A stretch of 64,000 nt of DNA, from positions 308,479 through 372,478 of the forward strand of contig NW_022985453.1 in assembly GCF_010093595.1 (NCBI RefSeq), written 5' to 3'. The notes under the pieces are model-generated. The model worked only from the letters and a program-made list of their open reading frames with translations. It was not told the DNA's origin and did not search any database. The stretch comes from Mytilinidion resinicola (Eukaryota; Ascomycota; Dothideomycetes; Mytilinidiales; Mytilinidiaceae). A program made the position numbers and the translations under genes. Shown here in pieces: positions 34,021 through 45,928 of the stretch; position 1 is the first letter of the stretch, and the number at the start of each line of letters is the position of its first letter.

Positions 34021-37000
34021 AGATGGGTAGGTCTTTGTTGATTTTTTGATAGATGTTATCTATATGCTTGTAATAGAATAACCGCGGGGTCCTTAGTAGC
34101 CCAGCCAAATAGCCCAGCGAAATAGCATGATGAAAATGGGAGATTGACCTTGTATTCAGATCCTGTTTTGAGCTCCATATTGGCGTCAGCGTTCGATTCG
34201 AGAGCCCGAACCTTCTCATTCCCCTCCGCTAGCTAACACTGCAGAGCACCCTCGTAGGTCTCGCCTGTGTTGCCAAAGTACTCGCAGTCCAGGCCGAATT
34301 CGAGTCTTTGGCGCATCCGGCGCGGGAAGGTCTCTCGCCGGAGCACTTTTGAGCGTGTTAGCGATGTCTTTTGGCAGGAGGTTCTGAATCAGACATACTT
34401 TTTGCCTTTGGATTGGCGGCAAGAGTTGTAGCGGGCTGATTGCAAATTCGAATTTCAAGACTTCGCTGTTTCACTCCTCAAACGTGAAGAAAACTGAGGG
34501 CAAAACGAGCATCCAACCTCCTCCTCAGACCAGCAGTAAAGCAACCAATCTCCCCCCACCCCCCCTCTACCTTTCCGTTCCACTTGGCACTCCACCTAGA
34601 ACCGCACTCTCACCTGACTTAGTGCAACTCACGTGCCCCTTCGCTGGGCGAAATCTTTCGGGTATAAAACCAACGTCGAGATTTCAGAAGCCCTTTCTTC
34701 CTCATAGAGAGATCAGTTCCTAGGGTTGAGCAATCAACACCGCCGGTGATATGAGCGCATGGGGTGGGTCGATCAACTCAGCTTACCGCCCTCAGAAATG
34801 GCAGCCGGGTAGAGGAGAGCAAAAAGCAGATGATATTAGACCATGGTTGCTGGGGCAACAGCAATGAAAGAAAACCCCGATGGCTGGGTTGGAGGGACTG
34901 GTCGTGTCGCTGTGCAAATAGACAACACGATTCCGCGATGGGAGGTGGAGGAGAGCAACAGTTTGGCAGCGAATGATGAATGGTGTTGGATCAACTAAGA
35001 GGAAGAAAGGAAAGAATGGCCGGTGCGGGTGGAACTCGGCCCTCATACCGATCATGCTGCCCAGCGGCGTCAGGATGTGGTGTTCAGCGGCGTTCAGGAC
35101 TGAAGGCGTTGTGCGAAATCGCTGATTAGCGCTGGTGTGCAGGAACGGCGCTGCACCCTACCTCAAGCTAGAAATGGGGGACTTTGGATGGTCTTCGGCC
35201 AATCACACGTACTGAACACATACTAGTGGCGGCATGTAGCAACATGTACCAGAAACGAGTACTAGAGGATGTTGAAGTAGAAGGGAGGCGCTGGAGCGAA
35301 GTTGCTCTCCGCCTCCTGTTCACGCAGGTGTCCAGCGCCGTAGAGCGAAGACGCTCATCGTCTCAACTGGCTCCTGGCGCTGAGCAAGCTCTCACAACGC
35401 TGCACACCAACGCTACACAACAGCAAACCCCACCAGCCATTGTTGTGTTCCCCATCCTTTGTTACAAGAACCCCTTCCACCAGCAAACCCCAACATAGGA
35501 AGCATGGGATGGCCGAGTTAACACCCAAACTCCACCAGCCATCAGAGCTATTCGACCTGGGCTTTGCTAGAAGCAACCCACCAGCCAACCCACAACATTC
35601 AGTGTCGCCTTCGCTGATTTGTACACCGCAGACTCCAACATACGAACAGGTTGTTATATAGTTGATGCCGCAGGACCACACCGTCCCCATGCACGGTTGT
35701 GGCTTGGAGATTTTGATCCTCCACCCAGCCCCATAGGGCTCTTAGGAGTGGAGTTTTACAATCCCGAAGGACGGGTCCAACTGCGTTTCCTACTCCTGTA
35801 GTACGACGAAGGGAGGCGAGAGTGGTTTTATAGGTAGCTTGAGAGGCCTGGGGCGTGACTTCGAGGTTCTCACGTGATGTCGGATTGAAAGCACGGGTTT
35901 ACCTCTGCGTCTGGGCGTTGACAGAGCAGAGCTACGAGTTGTCTATGGTGGCTAGCAGGTAGTCGTCCGTAATCGTTCGTGTTTAGCTACCAAGCGTTCG
36001 CGTATCATTGGCAATCGTTCATGAACAACAAGTAGAAGCAGATTGCTTGCCAGGTGGTACTCTCGGCCCGTACCCATCTGTTGCCCTACCTTTGCGTTAT
36101 GAAGGCGACAGTAAGGTCGCCAACGTCTGCCAACGAGGTCGCTTTGGACGAGAAGTGGGCGCTGACTGCTGCAGCCGTGGCTGGTCGACGGCGTAGCCCA
36201 CAGGATCTAAATGCGCGCTACTCCGCGATTGAGGGTAGTTGGGCAAGTTCCATACCGGGAAGTCTAAATTGAACCAGGAAGATAGCGGTGCTGGCGGCAC
36301 TCTTAAGATGTTGAGGGGGAGTTGGACGAACAAACGGATGGACACGCAGAGGGAAAGGTAATGTAGAATCGGTAGATCCAGACGTGAGGTTCTGGCGCTC
36401 TTCTCTTCTCCTCTTGCAACTTCCATTTGAGAACGACGGAACGACAATCATTGACCGATTTGTTGAGATACAGACTCATACTTACAATCCACGGTGTGCT
36501 ACGAAAGCGTCAAATTCAACGCCTCAACGGGCTCCTCTACTTCTGCAAGAAAGCAACGCAATACCTGCCTACTTCGAGATGATGGAGGAGAAACGAAAGA
36601 CCTGGAGAACACAACCGCATAACGCTCCAACCTACCTCCCCCCCCGCATCACCCCCCAGATCAGCAATCATCGCTTGACCCAACCAGTCCCCGAAATCCT
36701 CCCCAGAACCCACCCACGCCCTTCCGACAACGATCGTCCCTCCACCTTCCCGTTCCTATCCCCCCAACATGCGCGGCATCCTCCGGGTATCGCATGCATG
36801 TCAGACGATCCGGCGAGCTGGTGAGCTGGTGAGCTGGTGAGCTGTCCAACCCCCCTGTGCTAGATGCTAGTTGTCAGGTTAGGCTCCTCCCAACAATACT
36901 AGATCTGGCATTTTTCCGCTAGGGGGAGGCCTCGTCTACCACCCCCATCCTAGGTGATTCGCTACCATGCCCAAAGAAACCACGCTCGGCTACCTCGTCA

Positions 37001-40000
37001 AGCAGCATGCATGAGCCATTTTATTCTAGCGGGCTTCTAGCTCCGTTCTAGCTGCCGTGTCATCTGGGGTCTGGGGTCCGGGGGTTGGCATGGGGAGTGT
37101 GGTGGTGTGCTATGGATGGTAGCCAGCGGCAGGCATCCTCTAGGAGTGCGGCGTGCGTGCATGCAGGTGGTAGGAGGACGATCGAGCAATCCTTCATGTT
37201 GGTATCTTCCTAGAGTCGACATCGGATCGGCGACTTCGCTGTGGTTAGTAGCTGTGCTTGGACGGCTGGGAATCGTGGCAGCTTGGTTTGGGGGGTTGCG
37301 GGAGTTTTGCGGAATCCTCCAGGAACGCGTTGCGGGTGCGCGGGAATGCGAGAGAGGACGATCTTCTAAGCGTTCCTTTTGGATCGGCTTGGAGGTGTTG
37401 GTGTTGCGGTGGTTGGGAGGTGTCCTATGTATCTTTCCAAACGTCTATGAGGCTTGCGGGAGGTCGATCTGACACCTAGGTGATCGATTGTGTGTGCCCT
37501 CTTGCTGGATCCGACGTCGCCTATTGGATTCTCATAGCCCACTCACCACACCCATCAAGCATGCCAGACGTTGGCCACGCTCCGACCTCTCGCCGACATC
37601 GCCGCGTCAATAGCAGCAGCGAACGAGAAGCCAACCCAAAAGCAGGGCGCCCATCCTCGTCCTCGTCCTCGTCCTTCCAGCACCTCCCCCCTCTAGCTGG
37701 TTCCGAAGAGATGAACACCACACAACAACCCGACCACCCTACGCTACCTACCGCCGTAGCGTCCACGTGGCGCAACCATCAGTCCATCCCTTCGTCAACC
37801 TATAGCATCGACGATCTCAGGCAAACCTTCCATGCCTGTCGTGCATCATGCATCACGCATCACGCAAGTCTCAGCCGCGTACACACAGGGTGGGTGTATG
37901 TAGTGGTGCAAGGAGTAGTGCAACCAACGCTGCGTCTAGCGCCCCCACCACCGCATCAACCTTCACCGGATGGAAGGCAGACTCCAGCCTCGCGCGCCCC
38001 CCGATAGCCATAGCCGAGTTACGCAGGACGTGCGGACGGAGGCTGGGATGTGCATGAGCAGTGGCTGGCACGCCGACCGCTCTCGGCGGGATGGTGCGTG
38101 CGAAAAGCCGTCCGCCCGCTCAGGCGCACGCCCAACGAGTGGGCTCGGACTTCCGAAGCCAGTGCGCAGGCTTCTAGCGCCCTTCTCCCGCCCTTCCACA
38201 CGTTCGTCCCAATCCTCCGCACGCACACTAACCGACACGTACTGGAAAAAGCGCGCACGCCGAACCGCCCGCAGCCACGACGTGAAACGTCCAGCCCCCA
38301 GCTCGACCTCCAGAACGCGCTAGGAACCGCGCGGTCCAAGCAGCGTGAGGTTGTTATTTAGAGGTGTTCTGGTTGCCGCGACCGCAAACCTTGCAACATG
38401 CGATGGTGGGGTGAGAGAGCGTGCGCAGGGGGGGAGTGGAGGAGGGTTGGTGTGGTGAGTGGAGACCCCACCGGCCCAGACTGCGTAGCTTGGGACAGGA
38501 ATGGGAGAAGCGTGGAGTCCCCGGTCTCCCCTCCCCTTCCTTCCATCTTCACCGCCGAGATGCTGGGTGCTGGGGTGTAGCTGTCGCAGAGTCAGTGCGC
38601 CAACTATCGTGAGATGCCGAGTCAGGGGCGACGTTGGTGGAGTTAGAAACCGCGCACGTCGGGTTGCCGGATGCGGCAGGCCAAATCGTGGAGTGTGTAG
38701 GGCTGCATTGGGCTGGAGGGAGGCTGGATGAAAATGGCGCTTGAGGCTGAAGGCACGCATGCGGCGAGGATCTACAATATCTCGGAGGCCGCTAGACACG
38801 TTTGTGGCGTTGGCAGATACGAGATGCACGAGTAGTGGCTGGAAATATGCGCGAACTATCAGACTATAGACAGTAATAGTGAGGATGTTGTGCGTGCGCA
38901 CCGCTGGAGAAATCACGCATGCGATGCGGGCAGACAGAGAAGGCAATCGGGAATGGATGGATGCTTAGGAAAGGCTGGATTGTTTCGCGGGCTACGGAGT
39001 CTTCAGTGGAGCGGGATTGGTGGGTTTTCGTGTCGTTTTCTCCATAGGGCCCCGTTGATGCTCGATGGATTTTTTCCATTTTTTTTTGCTCCACTAAAAA
39101 TCTCGACTGTGGGTTTGGGGCGCGGAGGAAGGGGAGTCGAGACCTGGGGTTCGGGCCGATTTTCGCAACCTCCTCCCATGGTCCGTTTGAATTCACGATA
39201 GACCTCAACGCCTGCAGCGCTCACAAGCATTTGTAATTCTGCCAAGAGCCAGGGTTCAATCGCTTGCAGTCGATGACCAGCAGATGCCACCGCCGGCCCG
39301 AAGTCCGTGGCCGATTCGATCAGATGGCACAATGGCTCGGCACACGCTGGGCGAACGCCACAAACGCGGCAGCGACGCGCTAGGGAGGGCTGCAGGATGC
39401 GCCGAGGTTGAGCTCGAGCAAGGGTTGAAGCTGGGGTTAGAGGCGAGCTAGAAAGACACCGCAGATGCACCACCGCACGCAGCCGTCATCGAATCAGACC
39501 ATGGACGGAGTGAGAATCACGCGCCCGACGCGCCACGGAGTCTGTGAGCCTGGCAGCTAAAGAAAGAGCGCCTGTTGATAATTGTCCCAAGAAAGTGCAA
39601 TTTGCGATTGCGCCCTTGCTTCAGACCCGAGTACAGACCCGATTACCGTCCCGGGAAACTCGAGACAATGCGACAGAACACGGGAACTGTGCATGCTGAA
39701 AAACAGCCACTTCTTGGGCCCACGGACACGGAAAATTGCAATGCGCACGGATGATGAGGATATGCGCAGGATCGCGAGACCCTCGAGGAATCATCGAGCA
39801 GGCCCAACACTCGCGCCTGGAAGATCCCAGAGGCCGTCGCGGCTAGCGCTGCCACGGAAGGATTCCAGACGCTTGGTGTGCTGGGGACTGCTGGTGTTTT
39901 CCTGGTTCGAGCTGTCGGCTGGAGCTCCACCGAAGCCCCGGGACGGGAGCAGAGTCCTCCAATCACGCTTGCGAGAGCCAGCCCAGCGCGGCGTCGGTGC

Positions 40001-41194
40001 ATGAGGCCGTGGTCGCACGACAGCAACATCCGTCGAATGGAACTGGTTCCGCGTCTGCATCGAGTCTGACGCCGAGAAAGGTCAGCACGCTCGCGCCATC
40101 ATCGTCGTGAGAGGGGACCTGAGCGTGTGTCGCGCGGACAAGGCTCGCCATGGTGGTGGCGGGAGTGCATGAGTCGCGCGGCACCCCATTCACCAGGCTC
40201 CCGGGGCGTTTCAACGGCAGCGAGTGGACAGCGACCGGCATCGTCGTGTTGGTGGAGGATGGATCATTGTGGATGCATGACCTGGTGACTTTTTGCGAGC
40301 CAAAGCGGCAAAGCATCAAAGCATCTCAGCGAACGAGATTGCGGCTCAAACGCCTTCCCCACACGCCGCCGACTCCAGTGGCTCCCGCAGACGCCACGGC
40401 GTCATGGCCTTGAAAGCTTCCATGCCAGCACGAGGAGGCGGCCACGACAAAGTCCAAGCGAAGCGAGCGATGCTGGGAGCGAACTGGTATAGCGATCAGG
40501 ACAATTGCGCAGACTGGGAGTGCTTGGGCGCTGCCCAGAATCGCCAGCCAGACAGGCTTGGGGCTTCGGAGGCATGCTGGAGAAACGAGGTCTGCGAGGT
40601 GTTGGCTCGACGCAGGGCAACTGGGACAGGGTGCGGTGAAGAGTGAGCGCTAGCCCTTTCACTCACGGACTCCCCGAGCAGGCCTCACGTGAGTATCGGC
40701 GCCGGGACTACCACTCCAGGCCAGACGCCGGGCTCGCTCCCGTGCGAGGCGCGCCGTGTTAGGCCGAGTGCAGGCTAGCATCCGCCGATCGCTGCCGATG
40801 CGGTCACACCGTTACACCCCGCGCGCAGGCGGTGGCTGCGGCGATCCTTTTAGGGCATGTCCCAGGCGGGTGAATGGGCCTTGGCAAATCACGGCGCGGC
40901 ACGCCGCTGGGGATCGCAGCCCGAAGAGGTGCTGGCCTGTCTGGGGCCGGCCGTGCTAGACCGGCATCCGCCCTTGCGAGGCCGCCTGCTCAAAGCTCCA
41001 TGGTGAATTGCGCGCAACGTGCGGGGAAGCCGTGCGTCGGGGTTGCAGCTCGCACAGCAGAGAGACGGGAGGAACAAGAAGTGATAAACCCGCCGTCGCC
41101 CCGGTTTTTGTTTTCTCCACGACTCGTCTCCCGTCAACGCCACACCCACCCCACAGCCAAGAAGCTCGACAAGCTCCCCGTCAGCTCCGCCATC
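34021..41194. other. 7-kb stretch without a recognisable gene
   Basis: Many GC-rich open frames exist on both strands (largest 38320-38946, minus), but none shows a domain, sensible composition or intron signals. Small features are an orphan promoter-like pair at 34630-34668, GTCCTC hexamer repeats at about 37653-37676, a short GAGCTGGT tandem (36819-36842), and the palindrome CTCACGTGAG (about 40685-40694). The last 500 bp should carry the transporter promoter. Confidence 0.45.
34630..34668 (+). promoter_or_regulatory. Orphan promoter-like E-box and TATA box
   Basis: CACGTG (34630-34635) is followed by TATAAA (34663-34668) and a pyrimidine-rich tract, a typical fungal promoter arrangement on the plus strand. 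No coding frame of any length follows. It may drive a non-coding transcript, belong to a lost gene, or be chance. Confidence 0.3.
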
Positions 41195-43487
41195 ATGTCT
41201 ACCCATGATGCCGACAAGGTCAACATCGAGAAGAGCGAGCTGTAAGTGGCCGCCTGATTGCTTGTCGCACAGCTTGAAATTGCTTCATTGCGCGCGCCCT
41301 CGACAAAGAAGCTGACGGCAGATTGCAGGGCCACTGAGGAGCAGTATCACGACCATAGCCGGGAGGAGAAAATGGACATCAACAACAACATCACCGCCAA
41401 GTACGCCTGCCCCGCGGCTTTGTCGCGCCCCCATTCGCCGCCCGCCCTCTCTTTGTCGCGCTTCTAACCAATTGCACTAGGATCCAGAACCCCCTTGCCC
41501 ACCTGAGCGTCGAGGAGGTTGTGTACCAGGTCAAGGAGTTCGCCGAGGCCAACGGCTTCGTCGAGGAGGTCGACTTGCTCATCAAGGGCGCCCTCGTCGC
41601 CAAGGACCCGCCCGCCTTCGAGTCCGTCCCCGGCATCACCGAGGAGGAGAAGCACGCGATCCGCAATGAGGTCTTGCACAAGTGGCGCCAGCCGCGTCTG
41701 CTCTACTTCACCATTATCCTGTGCTCCATTGGCGCCGCCGTCCAGGGATGGTGAGCGACCCCGAATCTTTCGTCTCTTGCAGAAACTGATCTAGCGAATA
41801 GGGATCAAACTGGTTCCAACGGTGCCAATCTGAGTTTTCCCGATGCGCTTGGTATCCCAGTCGGGGACTATTTAGACAAAGCAAACACAATCCCCAACCC
41901 GAATGCCTCACGAAACCAGTGGCTGCAGGGTCTGATCAACGCCGGTCCCTACATCGCCTCTGCCTTCATGTAAGCGTATCTGCGCCTACTACTCATTTGC
42001 CTGGCTAACCAAAACAGTGGATGCTGGTGCTCTGATCCCTTGAACAAATACTTCGGCCGCCGCGGCTGCATCTTCATCTCTGCCGTCTTCTGTGCCCTTT
42101 CTCCTGTTGGTGGCGCCGTGGCCCAGACATGGCCTCAACTCCTAGTCACTCGTCTACTTCTCGGAATTGGCATGGGCTGCAAAGGCTCCACTATCCCCAT
42201 CTTCAGCGCTGAGAACTCGCCTGCCTCCATCCGTGGCGCCCTCGTCATGTCGTGGCAGATGTGGACTGCCTTCGGTATCTTCCTCGGCACCTGCGCCAAC
42301 TTGGCCGTCAAGGATACCGGCAAGATCTCCTGGCGTCTACAATTGGGATCTGCTATGCTTCCAGCGATTCCCCTTCTAATCGGCATTTACTTTTGCCCTG
42401 GTATGCATTCATCCTCTCCATTCTTCTCTAGCCTCGTTGCTGACTCGCTCTAGAATCTCCCCGTTGGTACATCAAGAATGGCAGGTACAAGAATGCTTAC
42501 CGCTCGCTGGTCAAGCTCCGCAACGACAAGCTCCAGGCTGCTCGTGATCTTTACTACATCCACGCCCAGCTAGCCATGGAAGCGTCCTTGATCGAGAAGC
42601 CAACCAACTATGTTACTCGCTTCATCCAGCTCTTTACCATCCCGCGTGTGCGTCGTGCGACCTTGGCCTCCTTCACCGTCATGTTGGCCCAGCAGCTTTG
42701 CGGTATCAATATCATCGCCTTCTACTCGTCCACCGTCTTCGAGAATGCCGGCGCCGGCGTCACCGAGTCTCTCCTCGCCTCCTGGGGCTTCGGTCTGGTC
42801 AACTTCGTCTTCGCGTGGCCCGCCATCTGGACGATTGACACCTTCGGCCGCCGCTCATTGCTCCTCTTCACGTTCCCGCAGATGTGCTGGACCCTGCTCG
42901 CCGCCGGTCTGTGCTTCCTGATCCCATCCTCGAGCAAGGCCCATCTCGGCCTCGTCGCACTGTTCATCTACCTCTTCGCAGCCTTCTACTCTCCTGGCGA
43001 GGGTCCTGTCCCCTTCACTTACTCCGCCGAGGTCTTCCCCCTCTCCCATCGCGAAGTCGGCATGTCCTGGGCCGTCGCCACCTGCCTCTTCTGGGCCGCC
43101 GTTCTCTCCATCACCTTCCCGCGCATGCTCGCCGCCATGACGCCCACCGGCGCCTTCGGCTTCTATGCCTTCCTTAACATCGTCGCTTTCGTGATGATCT
43201 TCCTCTTTGTCCCCGAGACGAAACAGCGCACGCTTGAGGAATTGGACTACATCTTCGCGATCCCTACTAGGCGCTTCATGAGCCACCAGTGCGGCACTGT
43301 GCTGCCGTGGTGGGTCAAGCGCTACGTCCTCCGCCGCAAAACCGGTCCCTGCCCCGCGCTCTGGAGCTTCGACGGACATCTGGCTGGGGGCGACAAGGAC
43401 TTTGAGGAGGCGGTCAGGCGCGCAAGTGTTGCTGCCGGCGAGGAGCCGCCGCGGAGGAAGAGCATAGTGCGGAAGGTCACTGGTTAA
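41195..43487 (+). CDS. MFS sugar/polyol transporter
   Basis: Six exons: 41195-41241, 41329-41400, 41481-41750, 41802-41969, 42018-42400, 42454-43487, each with GT...AG junctions that keep frame. The protein is 657 aa. The first ~112 residues are a cytosolic extension, followed by twelve predicted membrane segments. Sugar-porter signatures are present: NKYFGRRG after segment 2, [11 protein letters not shown] after segment 6, DTFGRRS between 8 and 9, and [15 protein letters not shown] after 12. Family knowledge: proton-coupled or facilitative uptake of hexoses, polyols or inositol at the plasma membrane. The long N-terminal extension resembles fungal myo-inositol/polyol-type members more than hexose carriers. 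The exact substrate is not decided by sequence. Confidence 0.9.
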
Positions 43488-45928
43488 GTTCTTGATACAG
43501 GATATCTCGAAGCTTTGGGAATGTTGCCGTGCGATGTGGTCGATATGATATCATTGGGAATCTCGCTCTGCATTCTCCGAGGATGGGATAGGATACCCCT
43601 AGACGTGGTGCTAGGGTGGATATGGTGCAAGCTGCGCCGATGCAGATCGTGCGGATACCCCCCTGATGGACCATTTGGTTTGCGTAACATTACGATTAGT
43701 TTCTTTTCTCTGTTAGCTTAGCTGTAGAGAAATCGATGATTACACCCGGTGTCTATGTTGTCTGCTTGCCGCGATTGTCTCACTGATTCTTCCCCTCTCG
43801 CTGCCTTGTCCGTTACTATCGAAACTCGCGGCTGCGATTGCTGTCATCAGCGTGCGCGAATCTCAACACACTCTGATCCTTCTTCCAACCTAACCTCCAT
43901 CAAGCTCATACTCGTTTGAGACATCGCAACTGAATTCATCTTCCTCGTTAGTAAAGCTAGATAGAGAGGGACCGTCTTCCTCTCACTAATTCCCATTATC
44001 TGCTTCTCCTTGCCGGCTGGCGAACTTAGATATGCTTATTTTGCGTGCCCTCGGCGCTCTAGTTTTTCCGGGAGCTTGACACCTCGCGGGATATACATGT
44101 AGCTGGAATATGTGGAACATGTGAGCTACAATTACGTCCTCGGCTGCTTGACACCTCGCATGCAACCGCGATCTGGGGAACACGTGACCCTTTCACTCCC
44201 TTCATCTCTCCATTCCCTCACACTCCTAACTCATTTTACCTACATCCTCGACACGTTCTAGTTCATCTTCTGCTAACATTAGGCGAGGTAAAGATAGACC
44301 TTCTTTCCCTCGTTAACACCTACTACCTTCCTCCTCGCGGCCTGGCGAGCTCGGATATGCTTATTTTGCGTGCCCTCGGCCCTTCAATTCTTCCGGCTTG
44401 CCCGACACCTCTTGATCTTTGCATGTAGCTGGAATATGTGGAACACGTGAAGATGGAAAGCGCTTAGCTAATTGTACATCCCGAGGTCTGGTCGCCTCGG
44501 GAGTTTGGTTTTTCCGGGAGCTTGACACCTCACTGAACATACATGAGGACGGAATTTGGGGAACAACGTGCTTCTCGCCTTATTCTGTTCCCTTCTTACT
44601 TGTATCTCATCCTCGAGCCAGCTAATCGCTCACATAATCGTCCATCTCATCCGTTTTGCACGATATTGCCCCCCCTTCTACCTCATTGAGTATATATATG
44701 GGTGGGATTGGGGTACGTACTTCCCGCGTCTTAACCACGCCATGAAATTTGGCAAGAATTCAGACGGGGAAGAAATCGTCGTCGAAAGTTGCTACGTGGA
44801 CGGGATAGCGGTGAGCACGTGACTCTCCACTTCAAACTTCATCCCGCTCCATTCCCGTCCGTCCTCAGCGTTCCTGTCTCGATCTTAACATTGCTTACAT
44901 AACCATATGTTGCCACCTTCCCCGGCCCTCTGGTTATTCCGGGAACTCGACACCTCACTGAAGATACATGCAGCTGGAATATGAGGACCACGTGAGGTGA
45001 TTATATATAAAGATTTCAACTTACCCCCTCGGCCCTTTTCATTGTTCCGGGAGCTCGAACACCTCTTGATCCTTTGCATGCGCATGGAATATGTGGAACA
45101 CGTGACCCCCCTCGATCCCCCTCACTCCGTCCCTCCATTGCCTCGTTACTCCTCCTATATTGTCTCTGCAATCGGGCAAACAGACATCCATCTATCTGCT
45201 CGGAACTACACATTGAATTGGCCCTCCGCCTCTTCATCTTTTGCATGTGGATAGGAAATAGAAGGCACGTGACTTAGCCCAAAAAGCCGGGGGGGAAATC
45301 ACCAAGTTACATCCTCACGCCTGGGGCATTCTTCTCACCGTACTATACGAATTTCCCCCTGTCGATCCTTCGCTGTCCCACTCTCGCTTTCTTTTCAAGT
45401 GACATTTTGCTGAACAGATCCTTCTTGAAAGATGGTGATTGCAGATATCTAGTGCAAACTAAGCGAAATTCCATGGGCCTAAATGCTAACATTCAAGTCA
45501 GGCAAAAGCGGGATATTCTCCCCGCTGATGAAGGTTAGAAAAAGACGAAGGAATTAAAAAAGATTGAAGCGGCTCAAAAAGGTGTGTTTTTTCATATTTC
45601 GGCCGAAAATCTCAACGATACAAAGAGGAGAAACTACAGGTTATATGGCGCTTTTGCTTTGTTTTGTATAACCGCCGCCCCGGATTCCGATTCTATGATA
45701 GTTCCCTCCCATGAGCAAAAAGAGAAATGGAACCAGAACCCCCACCGCCTCTAGGTATAGAACGCCAAGTGAGGAGAGACCCCTCGACCCAATATCAGAG
45801 TTCTCTACATCGATGCCCGACATCCAATATCCAATACCACGGAGTACAAAGTCCAAGAAAATACATGTCACCTTACAAGCCATGGAATACCCCTCCCTTC
45901 GTATAGGCAGGCCCGCTTCACCTTTCGC
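43488..45928. other. Convergent intergenic region with CACGTG repeat array
   Basis: Lies 3' of both the transporter and the disordered-protein gene. About half is the repeat array listed separately. Between array copies, 44670-44820 has a coding-looking plus frame (GWDWGTYFPRLNHAMKFGK) without ATG. It ends at a donor-like GTGAGC and its origin is unknown. Confidence 0.5.
44047..45275 (+). repeat. Array of about seven diverged repeats, most with CACGTG
   Basis: Copies of a roughly 80-bp unit start near 44047, 44137 (shortened), 44370, 44495, 44918, 45028 and 45215 (partial). The unit reads CCCTCGGC..., TTCCGGGAGCTTGACACCTC, CATACATG, then GGAATATGTGGAACACGTGA. Intact CACGTG lies at 44181, 44444, 44989, 45099 and 45266. 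The first copy has CATGTG and the fourth CAACGTG. One more CACGTG (44816) falls between copies. Two copies are also preceded by GGATATGCTTATTTTGCGTG-like sequence (44030, 44353). Function unknown. Confidence 0.8.

Noticed and set aside
37561..38007. Ser/Pro-rich plus frame with an ATG
   Set aside because: Short hexamer repeats create the serine run. No conserved-looking segment or intron signals were seen.
38320..38946. 208-codon minus-strand frame
   Set aside because: No domain, composition driven by GC, and several other frames over the same bases are equally open.
39200..39270. GGGTTCAATC resembling a tRNA B box
   Set aside because: No matching A box at the right distance and no cloverleaf could be drawn.
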